The notes under the pieces are model-generated. The model saw nothing but the letters and a program-made list of their open reading frames with translations. It had not been told where the DNA came from and did not search any database. The position numbers and the translations under genes were made by a program. Of a stretch of DNA of 64,000 nt, positions 16,588-25,087 are shown in pieces; positions within the stretch are counted from its first letter, which is position 1, and each line of letters opens with the position of its first letter. Origin of the DNA: an uncultured Candidatus Saccharibacteria bacterium (GTDB lineage Bacteria; Patescibacteriota; Saccharimonadia; Saccharimonadales; Saccharimonadaceae); assembly GCA_946406665.1 (NCBI GenBank), contig CAMJLE010000001.1, forward strand, positions 1 to 64,000, in the 5' to 3' direction.

Positions 16588-17394
16588 CTACTTTAATAAC
16601 GAAAAGATTATCACTAGGATAGCCACAACGACGCGATACCAACCGAATGTCTCGAGAGAACCCTCTTTTTTGAGATAATTCATGACGAATTTTATTGCGA
16701 TCAGCCCAACAATAAAGGCGACAACGTTTGCGATTAATAGCGTTAGCCAATTTTCTGCGATATATGTACGCGAAGAACTGCTAAGAAGGCTCTTCAGGAT
16801 TACGCCCGCCATTACCACTATGCTAACTAGGAATGAATAATCGGCGGCCGACTTATTGTCCATACCGGCCACACGGCCAGCAATTATCGTCGTACCAGAA
16901 CGCGAAGTTCCAGGTATCAGTGCGAAACATTGCGCAACGCCAATCGCTAATGCCTTCTTGGGCGTAAGCTCTTTTTCGCTTTTAATTTTTTTGCACTTCG
17001 GCAGCTTTTTGATAACAATCATCACAATACCGACTAGCGCCATCATCGTCGCAATTACCGGCAAACTCGAGAAGAACGGACTACTATCGATTAAATCATT
17101 AAGCAGTAGTGCCGCAATCACGACGGGAATGCAGGTCAAAATAACGTTGAGGGCGAATTTGTAGTTATGTTCCACGAAAATTTCACGCAATATCTCGACA
17201 ATTCGCTTGCGATAATAAATCAGTAAGACTAACCACGTACCGAGATTAATGAATTCCAAAAATAGGTGAAAGCTTTCAGGATCGGCACTGACGATATTGC
17301 GCATTATTTCAAGATGCCCGGAACTTGAAACTGGAATAAATTCCGTCAGACCCTGCGTTAAACCGAGCCAAATCGATTGCCACTTCCCTATCAT
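16588..17394 (-). CDS. uppP: Undecaprenyl-diphosphatase UppP (BacA family)
   Basis: 268 aa, eight or so membrane helices. Both signature regions are intact: LTQGLTEFIPVSSSGHLEI near the N-terminus and PGTSRSGTTIIAGRVAGM in the second half, containing the conserved Glu, Ser and Arg of the family. It dephosphorylates C55-PP to recycle the wall and glycan lipid carrier. The ATG overlaps the stop of the DsbA-like gene (ATGA). Its presence with a class A PBP implies the cell builds its own peptidoglycan. Confidence 0.95.
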   Translation of the reverse strand: MIGKWQSIWLGLTQGLTEFIPVSSSGHLEIMRNIVSADPESFHLFLEFINLGTWLVLLIYYRKRIVEILREIFVEHNYKFALNVILTCIPVVIAALLLNDLIDSSPFFSSLPVIATMMALVGIVMIVIKKLPKCKKIKSEKELTPKKALAIGVAQCFALIPGTSRSGTTIIAGRVAGMDNKSAADYSFLVSIVVMAGVILKSLLSSSSRTYIAENWLTLLIANVVAFIVGLIAIKFVMNYLKKEGSLETFGWYRVVVAILVIIFSLLK

Positions 17395-18452
17395 TTTGCT
17401 TCATACCTCCCTGTATGTTTTTTGCCGTCATATATTAAAGTTGGAATACCTTTTGCATGAATGTCGTTTACGACGATATTGTTATTTTTGCTGATGATCT
17501 CATCGATTGCATCTGAAGTTACGCGCTCCGATATTTCATTAATAGCCTTGTCATCTAGTCCGAATTCTTTTAGCCACTGCTTGATAATTCCCCGCATCTG
17601 TTCGCTGGAATAATAATCATTTATGGCATCGAGCCATGCGCCACGTTCTGGGTCTTTTTCGGTATAGATTCGCTTCAGTATTTTGAATGCGATTGATTCC
17701 GTCGTAGTGTTTTGTTCTTTCTCGTTTACGGCATAGACATAACGTGCAATCAGTTCCGAATTAGGATATTTAAACTTGCCGTCGTTATCTTGAATTGGAA
17801 ATACTACCAATTTTACGTCGTATTTCTCGAAGAAGCCAGAATCTAGCTGAGCTTGAAATGATTGCTTACAGACAATGCACCCCGGGTCGTAAAAATCGAT
17901 CGCTGCCGGTTTACCCTCATTTTTGATTTCTACGGCAGTTACGTCGAAATTGCTGGGATTCCAATCGCGAAACTTGTCTGGAATTGCGCCAAATATCTCG
18001 CCCCAATCACTAAACCATAGGCCGATATATTCTACCGGGTTGCTAGCTTCTGTATTATTGTCAATACTGCAAACCTCTGAACCAAGCGAGCACGCCTCGG
18101 CATGCTTGACGTTGCAAGTACCAAGTGAATATAGGGCGAGGCCAGCTTTTGCCCCTTCTACGAGCGACCAGACTGTAATAATGACGATTAGAATTGAGCC
18201 AGCCTCAATTGCCGCCGAGACTGGCTTGACCCATTTCGGATGACGAATGATTAGTTTGCTTAGGACGGTATTTTTTACATCGTCGCCAAATCCCGTCTCG
18301 CATTTTTGGAGAGTTACGCGCTTGCCGACGCAACCCCACGATTTTTTCAGGGTTTTTAGGTATTGCTTGCCAACTTTTGGTTTGAAGATTGAAATAAATG
18401 CGACAAAAATACCAATAATTGCGAGAATAATAAACGCCGCTATACAGACCAT
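17391..18452 (-). CDS. Membrane DsbA-like thiol-disulfide oxidoreductase
   Basis: 353 aa. A membrane helix at about 2-24, a cytoplasmic loop, a second helix (about 83-105), then a Cys-containing stretch (GTCNVKHAEACSLGSEVCS) and a DsbA/thioredoxin-fold domain (about 160-353). Active site DPGCIVCKQSF (CxxC), a long helical insert, and GIPTLIYDGKKH as the cis-Pro loop. It is likely to form or isomerise disulfides outside the membrane; many exported proteins in this window are Cys-rich. It overlaps both neighbours by 1-4 nt, so it belongs to the desulfurase-uppP operon. Confidence 0.75.
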   Translation of the reverse strand: MVCIAAFIILAIIGIFVAFISIFKPKVGKQYLKTLKKSWGCVGKRVTLQKCETGFGDDVKNTVLSKLIIRHPKWVKPVSAAIEAGSILIVIITVWSLVEGAKAGLALYSLGTCNVKHAEACSLGSEVCSIDNNTEASNPVEYIGLWFSDWGEIFGAIPDKFRDWNPSNFDVTAVEIKNEGKPAAIDFYDPGCIVCKQSFQAQLDSGFFEKYDVKLVVFPIQDNDGKFKYPNSELIARYVYAVNEKEQNTTTESIAFKILKRIYTEKDPERGAWLDAINDYYSSEQMRGIIKQWLKEFGLDDKAINEISERVTSDAIDEIISKNNNIVVNDIHAKGIPTLIYDGKKHTGRYEAK

Positions 18453-19615
18453 TAGCCCAACATCCTTTCGAAGACCTCTATCGTCTTATCGATATCCTCG
18501 GGACGAATGTGGTATCCCATCGAAAAACGAATTAGTGGCGGATAATGTTTGACGTGATCGAGATAGTAGTGAACGCAGAAATATCCAGTCCGCGCCATGA
18601 TGCCCTCGTTGGACAACGCTCCGCCAACTAGATGAGAATCAAGACCGTCAATATAGAAGGAAATGGTCGGGTTCGGTTCGCTATTTACCAGATGAATCCG
18701 CTCTTGGCCGCTTAAATAATCAAACAGGCGCTCATACTGGCGATGAAAGTTTTCTTTATCCGCCTTCGAGATACCATTAAGCCACTTGATAGCTTCACCG
18801 AAAGCGACAATTTCACCCCAAGCTTGCAGCCCGGACTCGAACTTCGTATAGGCATGATTAGCCGACTCGGCGGACAGCTTATAACTGTCTTTGTCTACAT
18901 CGTCGACCATACCGCCACCGATAAAGCTCGTCTCAATTTTCTTAAACAAATCGCGGCGGACAATCATAAAGCCGAGCGATGGACCATACATTTTATGCGC
19001 CGAGCTACAGATAGCATCGGCCTCGGTTTTGTACAAGATTTCTGGACTATGCGCGAGTGCCTGCGCGGCGTCGACGATAATCACACCTTTTTGCTTATGA
19101 ACTTTTTTGATTAGCTCCTTAATATTGCTTAGTTGGCGGCCATCAATATTCGATGCGCAGTTCACAACAACGAGTGCCTTCGTGAAATCGTAATCGTCGA
19201 GCTCGATTGAGCCGTCTTCTTCGCGCACCATAACCTCGCGCGGAATGCCGTGGCGCTTCGCGAAAGTCATCGTGGAGAGGAATGGCGAATTATGCTCAAT
19301 ATCAGACGTGACGACTTTTTCGAAGATTCCATCTTTGAACTGATCGAGCAAAAGATTAATGCCGTATGTAGTATTAAGCGTGAATGAAACTGAATAATCT
19401 TTTGACTTGAGTTTGAGGTATTTCAAAATGAGCGCACGGGTTTCCTCGACCAACTCATCAGTTTCTCGGCCCCAGGCATATTTTACGCGCTCGCCGCAGG
19501 AATTATGTTGCGTATAGTAGCGATTTAGTGCGTCGATTACTGGTCGCGGGCGCAAAGATTGGCACGCAGAGTCTAGATACACATCGCCATCGGATAGATA
19601 GTCAAAATCTTTCAC
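18452..19615 (-). CDS. Cysteine-desulfurase-like aminotransferase class V
   Basis: 387 aa from GTG 19615, with AAGGAGGTG just upstream. PLP-enzyme features: the aspartate in VIIVDAAQALAHSP, the Schiff-base lysine in ICSSAHKMYGPSLGF, and a C-terminal ARTGYFCVHYYL whose cysteine matches the sulfur-accepting Cys region of SufS/Csd. It probably releases sulfur from cysteine for Fe-S or tRNA thiolation, though other class V enzymes are possible. It is first in an operon with the DsbA-like protein and uppP. No sufB, sufC or sufU is adjacent. Confidence 0.8.
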   Translation of the reverse strand: MKDFDYLSDGDVYLDSACQSLRPRPVIDALNRYYTQHNSCGERVKYAWGRETDELVEETRALILKYLKLKSKDYSVSFTLNTTYGINLLLDQFKDGIFEKVVTSDIEHNSPFLSTMTFAKRHGIPREVMVREEDGSIELDDYDFTKALVVVNCASNIDGRQLSNIKELIKKVHKQKGVIIVDAAQALAHSPEILYKTEADAICSSAHKMYGPSLGFMIVRRDLFKKIETSFIGGGMVDDVDKDSYKLSAESANHAYTKFESGLQAWGEIVAFGEAIKWLNGISKADKENFHRQYERLFDYLSGQERIHLVNSEPNPTISFYIDGLDSHLVGGALSNEGIMARTGYFCVHYYLDHVKHYPPLIRFSMGYHIRPEDIDKTIEVFERMLG

Positions 19616-19694
19616 TCACACCTCCTTAGTACTTTTACTAGTATATCATCCTTTGGGCTCGGCTGACCATAGAAGCTAAGAAAAAACCTTCGTC

Positions 19695-19723
19695 TTGAAT
19701 AATCTCTGCTTTTGTGATATAAT
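19695..19723 (+). promoter_or_regulatory. Promoter of the amber-interrupted ORFan
   Basis: TTGAAT, 17 nt, TATAAT preceded by TGa (extended -10). It lies about 50 bases upstream of the ATG at 19773. Confidence 0.75.
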
Positions 19724-19772
19724 ATAAGAATGTCGCAATAGTCAAGCAGTATTCGCAGAAGGAGGAAGAAAA

Positions 19773-20093
19773 ATGGCGAATGAGAGCTTAACTTTAGAAA
19801 CAGTCGCGAACAACATGATAAGAGTGCCCTGGTATACAATCTAGGCTGATCAGTATCTGAGCATGCTGCTATCGATGCCCCAGTTGCGTCGGCTCGGATG
19901 GGTCGATGAAGATGGATATAGGCGACACACCGCACAGTTTGACGGAAATGCTGCCATTATCAGCATCATAACCGTGAACAATGACGGCAAAGATTGCTAT
20001 TTGATCCAGCGAGTCACGCTACCTAACGGAAGGTTCCACTACGCAAGGGGCGATATCAACTCATACATGCGGGTAAAACTGAACAAAGGCTAA
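19773..20093 (+). pseudogene. Small ORFan interrupted by an in-frame TAG
   Basis: GAAGGAGGAAGAAAA leads into ATG 19773. The frame reads MANESLTLETVANNMIRVPWYTI, then TAG at 19842-19844, then continues open in the same frame for 82 codons (ADQYLSMLLSMPQLRRLGW to VKLNKG). The ORF track reports only the part from an internal ATG at 19863, which has no ribosome binding site. Promoter and terminator are intact, so the simplest view is a recent nonsense mutation. Readthrough, amber suppression or a sequencing error are alternatives. Uninterrupted product would be about 106 aa, soluble, of unknown function. Confidence 0.6.
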
Positions 20094-20123
20094 GCCTTTC
20101 AATCCCGTAATTGCACATTTCGA

Positions 20124-20160
20124 CACCCTCCGGAGAGACATAATCCGGAGGGTCATTTTA
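20124..20160 (+). terminator. Intrinsic terminator
   Basis: ACCCTCCGGA...TCCGGAGGGT perfect ten-base stem followed by CATTTTA, 32 bases after the stop at 20093. Confidence 0.82.
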
Positions 20161-20273
20161 TGTCGGAATTTGCATTTACTATAAACTACTATTTAGTAGT
20201 GGCGTTTTTAATGGTTTTATTGTATTATATAGACAGATGCGACGTGCTCTTTTTGAGAGAGGAGGTGATTTTA

Positions 20274-20765
20274 ATGATTTTTATCGAAAAGAGAGCTATT
20301 AACGACGTCTTCGAGGCGATCTATGAAGCGATCCACTCTGGAAAGCACGTAATAATTACTGACGCCGCATTGAAGAGATTATGGGAAAAGACCCGCACTG
20401 TGGAAAAAAGTTTACTGAGGCGCTCCATAATAAGCAAAACTCGCCCAAATGGGGATAGAGAGATTGTGCCATTAGCGGAACGCGTCGTGTTCATGAATAA
20501 ACGTGAACATTGCGTTCAGTTAGAACGCGAAAGATACCACAGATTCACAACGGTGCTTTCATTCTGTAGTAAGCATACAGATTGGGAGGTGGAGATTATT
20601 CCCATGCAGTCGCCGGAAGGTTCTCCTACGGATTTCTTTGTCGCTGGCATTCATCGCAAAGACGCGACGAAGCCATGGACGGACATCCCTTGGGATAGCG
20701 ACTGGAATACTACAGGTTTCCTCGCAGGTAGCGAGCGGGAACCGGTAGTAATCGTATTGCCATAA
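20274..20765 (+). CDS. Small soluble ORFan protein
   Basis: 163 aa from ATG 20274, chosen because GAGAGAGGAGGTGA lies just upstream; the longer ORF-track form adds an unsupported hydrophobic stretch. It opens MIFIEKRAINDVFEAIYEAI and continues with a basic segment (LKRLWEKTRTVEKSLLRRS). No signal peptide, no recognisable motif. The first 70 residues loosely resemble the next gene (a helix, then GKxxII, then an aromatic or Leu-rich helix, then a basic stretch), so the two may be distant paralogues. Function unknown. Confidence 0.6.
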   Translation: MIFIEKRAINDVFEAIYEAIHSGKHVIITDAALKRLWEKTRTVEKSLLRRSIISKTRPNGDREIVPLAERVVFMNKREHCVQLERERYHRFTTVLSFCSKHTDWEVEIIPMQSPEGSPTDFFVAGIHRKDATKPWTDIPWDSDWNTTGFLAGSEREPVVIVLP

Positions 20766-20793
20766 GCCGCGGAATCATTCCGTGGCTTTTTTA
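20764..20793 (+). terminator. Intrinsic terminator
   Basis: AGCCGCGGAA-TCA-TTCCGTGGCT stem followed by TTTTT, immediately after the stop at 20765. Confidence 0.85.
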
Positions 20794-20843
20794 TGACTAG
20801 TAAAAAGACGTCTTCAGCCTGATTTGCTAAGTAGATTGACTGC

Positions 20844-20871
20844 TTGACTAATGCATATTTTGTTCTATAAT
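20844..20871 (+). promoter_or_regulatory. Promoter of the 20920 gene
   Basis: TTGACT, 16 nt, TATAAT; the ATG lies about 50 bases downstream with AAAAAGGAGGGG between. Confidence 0.75.
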
Positions 20872-20919
20872 TATATTATTGCTAGAGTCGATTTTTTATC
20901 CAAAAAGGAGGGGTCATAA

Positions 20920-21441
20920 ATGGATACGATGATTCAAACAGCAATCAAACAACTACGTCAGGGCAAAATCTACATTCTGTCCGAACATTGGTACTGGAAA
21001 CAGCTAACTGATATAGCTGCGACTGGATGCATCGACAGAAGAACTGTCGACAGCAATAACAAGCAGTTATGCCGAGCTAGGACGATTATCGGGCGAAAAG
21101 AAAACAGGATTGTCGTTAATAGCATTTTGCTTTGCGACAATAGTAGCCTCTTAGGCGACTACCGTATTATTACCAGTATAAAAACACCCGATTGCACCTT
21201 AAAGACGGGAGTCGACATGAGGATGTGTAAGCTCTGTCTAGAAGCTGCAAATAGCGCAAAAACTAGATTCTGCCCCATAGAGTCCTTGACTATATGGCTT
21301 ATCGAGGCGCTAAATGCGACCAAGCGCAAGGCATTCAAAAGATATCTCGGACTATATATGACAATTCTTGAATGGGCCGACCAAAACGCGCAAGACTCCA
21401 AAGACGTTGCGCAGCGTATTGAATGCAGTATACCGCGATGA
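20920..21441 (+). CDS. Small soluble ORFan protein with cysteine pair
   Basis: 173 aa from ATG 20920 after AAAAAGGAGGGGTCATAA. The N-terminus is IKQLRQGKIYILSEHWYWKQL and is similar in layout to the preceding gene. A CKLC pair (MRMCKLCLEAANSAKTRFC) with a further Cys could bind a metal, though only three Cys cluster. Helical C-terminus with many Lys/Arg. No export signal. Function unknown. Confidence 0.6.
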   Translation: MDTMIQTAIKQLRQGKIYILSEHWYWKQLTDIAATGCIDRRTVDSNNKQLCRARTIIGRKENRIVVNSILLCDNSSLLGDYRIITSIKTPDCTLKTGVDMRMCKLCLEAANSAKTRFCPIESLTIWLIEALNATKRKAFKRYLGLYMTILEWADQNAQDSKDVAQRIECSIPR

Positions 21442-21463
21442 CGTATTGCGCAATAGGCGAAAC

Positions 21464-21498
21464 ACCTCCGGCTTGAAAGGGCCGGGGGTTATTTTTTC
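21464..21498. terminator. Bidirectional intrinsic terminator
   Basis: CCTCCGGC...GGCCGGGGG hairpin followed by TTATTTTTT on the plus strand. It lies between the 20920 gene and the converging camelysin-like operon and closely resembles the hairpin at 743-774. Confidence 0.65.
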
Positions 21499-22295
21499 TT
21501 GTCTTTCTTCCCGTCTTTTAGGAATTTGCGAATTAGTACACAGGCTATTGCTAAGCCGACAACGAAGACCGCACATAAAGCCATGACTCCGGAAATATCG
21601 TCTAGAGTATAGGCGTTATTAGGCAACGGTTTTGGCTTGCGGCCACCGCCATTACTGCCGTTATTGCTATTATTGTTGCTACTGTTGCATTGCTGACAGT
21701 TGCAACAATTAGAACAGTTACATGGTTTGTCATCCTTATAGCCTTCCGCCGTAAAGACCCAATCTACCTCTCCGGTGCGATGCATATATTCATTACCGAG
21801 CGTCTTTGGCACAATTAATTCCACTTTCAGCGTAGTGCTAGCGCCGTTTACGAATTCGCCAAGGAGTACGTTGTTCCTTAGTCCATCGAGCTGATCAGGT
21901 GAAGAGTTATATATTAGGTTGCCGCCATTATAGACGCGCATCGATAATTGCGACAAGAAGTCCGACATGGTCGCAATGGTTTCTTTATCGGAGACTTCTT
22001 TCAAGGGCGGATTATTGGATTCATCATGCGTCTCGGCGCGAAGGTAGATTTTGACGTAGTCGTATTCTGGCGCCGTATTGCGGACCTTGATAGTTTCAGT
22101 GACTTTATCGCCCGGCATGGCATTCTTGAAACCGTCAAATAGGTCAGTATCGTTCCATTCTGAGCCTGGATAAAACACGAAATTATCTGCTCCGCCCTCA
22201 AAATAGACGGCAGAACTTAAAGCGCCAACATTTTGCGTTCCGAGCGCTACGAAAATTGAACTGAATAGTAAAATAGATGCGAAAAACTTCTTCAT
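21489..22295 (-). CDS. Camelysin/TasA-like surface protein with C-terminal membrane anchor
   Basis: 268 aa from ATG 22295, chosen over the longer ORF because GAGGAGTAAA precedes it and MKKFFASILLFSSIFVALG is a clean signal peptide. The body shares the camelysin-like pattern of its upstream neighbours (NAMPGDKVTETIKVRN, then YVKIYLRAE). It ends with a Cys-rich patch CNCSNCCNCQQC, a Ser/Asn/Gly linker, LPNNA, a hydrophobic segment and a basic tail (KDGKKDKKK). The terminal layout resembles a sortase signal, but LPNNA is not LPxTG, so it may simply be a membrane anchor. It is the last gene of the sipW operon and could tether the fibre. Confidence 0.75.
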   Translation of the reverse strand: MKKFFASILLFSSIFVALGTQNVGALSSAVYFEGGADNFVFYPGSEWNDTDLFDGFKNAMPGDKVTETIKVRNTAPEYDYVKIYLRAETHDESNNPPLKEVSDKETIATMSDFLSQLSMRVYNGGNLIYNSSPDQLDGLRNNVLLGEFVNGASTTLKVELIVPKTLGNEYMHRTGEVDWVFTAEGYKDDKPCNCSNCCNCQQCNSSNNNSNNGSNGGGRKPKPLPNNAYTLDDISGVMALCAVFVVGLAIACVLIRKFLKDGKKDKKK

Positions 22296-22296
22296 T

Positions 22297-22872
22297 TTAC
22301 TCCTCGGGCCAACCTTCCGCCTCATAAACGTTATTGCCATTATTCGCTACTTGAACGCCTTGCGCTGTTAATTCTATATTAAACGAAGCATCAGCAAAGG
22401 TTGTAGCTAGACCTTTTGACAGCGACACTTCCGTAAATAGCGGCTCAGTAGTTTCGCCAGCTTTGAGTGCGCGATAATAATAGTAGTAACCATCGCCACC
22501 ATTAAGCCAATTATGCGTATTATAATTAGCCATAATCGCATCATTTGGCGCGGGAACAACAGCGCCATCGGCATTTTTGACACTATTTTTCACAAGAATC
22601 CGCACCCAAACATCGCCGTGGTCAGTGTTTTTGACTTGCGGAATCTTGCTAAAAGTATCGCCCGGCATAGCGTTGTTGATATTCGTAAACGGAATCGGGC
22701 GCCCATCAACGCCAACTCGGTTAGTATTCTCAATCAAATCTATTGAAACACCGTCCGTAGTAATAACATTGTGGGCGCGATCCGATGTCACGAAGAAAGC
22801 AGAAGTACCACCAATCGTAGCCACGATTAGCAACGCGAGTGAGATTAGTAGTATCTTCTGCTTCTTAGACAT
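22297..22872 (-). CDS. TasA/camelysin-like SipW-dependent protein
   Basis: 191 aa. The signal segment MSKKQKILLISLALLIVATIGGTSAFFVTSDRAHN has the SipW-type style: a long hydrophobic core ending in an aromatic, a near-YFTD motif and a downstream N-x-I/F strand. A single beta-rich domain follows, with NAMPGDTFSKIPQVKNT and DVWVRILVKN. Family members (TasA, CalY) polymerise into extracellular fibres or act as surface matrix proteins. Third of four tandem paralogues; 20 nt from the preceding gene. Confidence 0.8.
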   Translation of the reverse strand: MSKKQKILLISLALLIVATIGGTSAFFVTSDRAHNVITTDGVSIDLIENTNRVGVDGRPIPFTNINNAMPGDTFSKIPQVKNTDHGDVWVRILVKNSVKNADGAVVPAPNDAIMANYNTHNWLNGGDGYYYYYRALKAGETTEPLFTEVSLSKGLATTFADASFNIELTAQGVQVANNGNNVYEAEGWPEE

Positions 22873-22892
22873 GAGTTTATTCTAAATTCCGT

Positions 22893-23642
22893 TTAGTTAT
22901 TTTGAGCAGCGTACGCAGCTACGGCGTCGTCAACATTAGCGATACCTTCGGCCTGAACTGCATAGGCATTAACGATTACTTCCCAATCGCCAGAATATTC
23001 AGCAAACGAGCCAGAATATTTACCATTCGTTACTTCCTGGCCGGTTGGTATATATACTTTGTCGCCAACCATTTTCACATCGTCATCGACATAAATTTGG
23101 CTGATTGCTGGAGAAGTAGTATAACCAGGTTCAACAATATCCTTGTGGGTTGAGCGTAGACGAGAATAGGTCTTATCGCCAACAGTAACTTCGTCAACAT
23201 AAGTCATAAGACTCCACTGATGAGTGTCATGATCGTCGTAGACAGTCGCTATGCCACTATTTGTAGTGTAGCCATCAAGAAATGTCTTTAGCTGATTATA
23301 ATGGAGAGCATTATTGCTTTCTTGAGTCTGTGTTTTCGAATTATAAAGAGCACTCGGAATCAGCATTTCAACCCAAACCCATGCCTTTTCGCTGTCATTC
23401 TTTACGGTAACAATAGCGTTCTTTTGCACCGCTATATCACTGTTCCCTGGCATTATCTTTTGGTTTTGCACGAAGGCATTACCCTGATGGTCATATTCTT
23501 TTAACTCAATGTCAACTTTACCAAGCGTAAAGGTGTTGGTCTCCGTTTCGGTATCCGTGAAATATGCCAAGGTGCCTGCGCTAAGAATAAGAGCGGAGAT
23601 GCCGAGTACACCTGCTACTGCTAGAACTTTTTGCTTTGTCAT
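22893..23642 (-). CDS. TasA/camelysin-like SipW-dependent protein
   Basis: 249 aa. MTKQKVLAVAGVLGISALILSAGTLAYFTDTETETNTF is a textbook SipW-type signal (AYFTDTE after the core). The beta-rich domain contains KVDIELKEYD, MPGNSDIAVQKNAIVTVKN and KAWVWVEMLIP. It is larger than its neighbours because of a central insert. Cleavage is expected before or near YFTD by the adjacent signal peptidase. Second of the four tandem paralogues, 23 nt from the previous stop. Confidence 0.85.
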   Translation of the reverse strand: MTKQKVLAVAGVLGISALILSAGTLAYFTDTETETNTFTLGKVDIELKEYDHQGNAFVQNQKIMPGNSDIAVQKNAIVTVKNDSEKAWVWVEMLIPSALYNSKTQTQESNNALHYNQLKTFLDGYTTNSGIATVYDDHDTHQWSLMTYVDEVTVGDKTYSRLRSTHKDIVEPGYTTSPAISQIYVDDDVKMVGDKVYIPTGQEVTNGKYSGSFAEYSGDWEVIVNAYAVQAEGIANVDDAVAAYAAQNN

Positions 23643-23665
23643 TTTTTCTTGTTTTCCTTTCTTTA

Positions 23666-24352
23666 TTAGTTACTTAAATAGCTAAATGCTTGTTGTGGCG
23701 TGCTGAAGCCGTAAGATTGTACCGCTTCGGCGGTCATTTTTACGATCATTTTGCCATTTCCGTCTACGAAGTTAGATAAATCAACACTCTCGTCTTTCAA
23801 CACTTGCGTGCTTAAGCCAATATATTGGTAAATCGGCATAGTTGTCTTCATGCCGGGCTTGAGCGGTTCGCGACGCGTAAAGGTTACTTCTTTGTATTGC
23901 TTGCCATCAATTGTGCGATTCGCAAAGTTGCGGACAAATTCTGAGTCGCCAGGATCTTCGTCTGGCAATTTAGATGTGCCACCATAAGAGTATGTGATGT
24001 AATCCTTGCTAAATAGCTCTAGCGGGAAATACGCCTTGATGCGAACGTAGACATCGATGTTGCCATTATTAGTAACATAAGGCTTCATCGCGATCTGCTT
24101 GCCGGCGACGAGGATATTTGCGGAAGTTCCAAGCCATTCCTCATATGCTGTGTTGAGCTGCTCGGACATCGCCTTGTTGTAGTAAGTAGACGTAATATCC
24201 GAGTGCCAACGAAATAGCGTAATGTCCGTGTTGCCGACTAGGAATTGGTTTGTAACTTCGCTCGTATCTGTAAAGTACGAAAGGGTCGTCATGGAGCCGG
24301 TTACGCCCAACATGATAACGGCTAGAGATACAATCAGGATCTTTTTCTTCAT
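23666..24352 (-). CDS. TasA/camelysin-like SipW-dependent protein
   Basis: 228 aa. Signal MKKKILIVSLAVIMLGVTGSMTTLSYFTDTSEVTNQF again ends in YFTDT and a conserved N-x-F strand, then GNTDITLFRW. Later VAGKQIAMKPYVTNNGN and YVRIKAYFPLELF align with the core pattern of the other three. First structural gene after sipW, with AGGAGG just upstream of its ATG. It is presumably processed by SipW and secreted or assembled at the surface. Confidence 0.85.
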   Translation of the reverse strand: MKKKILIVSLAVIMLGVTGSMTTLSYFTDTSEVTNQFLVGNTDITLFRWHSDITSTYYNKAMSEQLNTAYEEWLGTSANILVAGKQIAMKPYVTNNGNIDVYVRIKAYFPLELFSKDYITYSYGGTSKLPDEDPGDSEFVRNFANRTIDGKQYKEVTFTRREPLKPGMKTTMPIYQYIGLSTQVLKDESVDLSNFVDGNGKMIVKMTAEAVQSYGFSTPQQAFSYLSN

Positions 24353-24403
24353 TAACCTCCTTTCTCCCTATTAATATATGAATCTTTTAATAACTCCTTC
24401 ATA

Positions 24404-24916
24404 CTATTTTTTGCTCGCAGTTTTCTCCTTTCTTTTGTCATAAACAGTCGGATAGAATACCACGAATAGTAGGCCAATGGCGACTACTATCGCGATGTAT
24501 AAGCCTGGCGGATGTTGAATATGAAATGCTAAGTACCCCAGCAGCGGGATGGAAAATTCTGGCCTGCCGAGAACGTTTTTATAGTGAACCTCTTTTGCGT
24601 CAGGGACATCGTTGGCGTCACCTTTGGTGCGAAAACGCTTGCCATTATCGGCATTGACAACTTCAACGATGCGGTGCGTCACAATAGTATTATTCTCGTC
24701 GGCGACGAAAGTAATTACGTCGTTTTCTTCTAGCTCATCTATATCGACCGGCTTAACATAAATCAGCGAGCCGACGTGGTAATTTGGCTCCATCGAGCCC
24801 GACATGACGGTGTATATTTCGTAGCCAAATAGGCGGAAAACGACTAGTAAGATTGAGAGTAGCAGAACGAAACCGACCGCAATGGTGGTAAATATACCCC
24901 AATAACGTCTCCTCAT
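24404..24916 (-). CDS. sipW: Signal peptidase I, SipW/ER type
   Basis: 170 aa from ATG 24916, with AGGAG six bases upstream; the ORF-track start adds an implausible N-terminus. TM1 is at about 7-27, followed by the nucleophile motif YTVMSGSMEPNYHVGSLIYV (Ser in SGSMEP). A histidine in TIVTHRIVEVV replaces the lysine of bacterial type I peptidases, as in SipW and eukaryotic/archaeal enzymes; the GDANDVPD box follows. A second membrane helix sits near the C-terminus. It leads the operon of four camelysin-like proteins, its likely substrates. Confidence 0.93.
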   Translation of the reverse strand: MRRRYWGIFTTIAVGFVLLLSILLVVFRLFGYEIYTVMSGSMEPNYHVGSLIYVKPVDIDELEENDVITFVADENNTIVTHRIVEVVNADNGKRFRTKGDANDVPDAKEVHYKNVLGRPEFSIPLLGYLAFHIQHPPGLYIAIVVAIGLLFVVFYPTVYDKRKEKTASKK

Positions 24917-24971
24917 CCTACTCCTATCCACGTTTTTATTATATTCATTATGCTTATTTTTTGCAACAAAA

Positions 24972-25006
24972 AGCCCTCGTCCGATAAGCTCGGGCGAGGG
25001 TCGACA
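24972..25006 (-). terminator. Intrinsic terminator
   Basis: On the minus strand, CCCTCG...CGAGGG hairpin followed by CTTTTTG, downstream of the 25088-25738 gene. The sipW promoter (TTGCAA, 17 nt, TATAAT) begins right behind it. Confidence 0.75.
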
Positions 25007-25087
25007 AATGTTGATAGTAGCAATCAGCGCCCCTCCCCCCGCTACGTACATCACGAGCGGAGAGAGGGGACAGAACGGAGGGGATTA

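Noticed and set aside
20160-20273. N-terminal hydrophobic extension MSEFAFTINYYLVVAFL of the 20274 gene
   Set aside because: No ribosome binding site before 20160, which overlaps the preceding terminator; AGGAGGTGA directly precedes ATG 20274.
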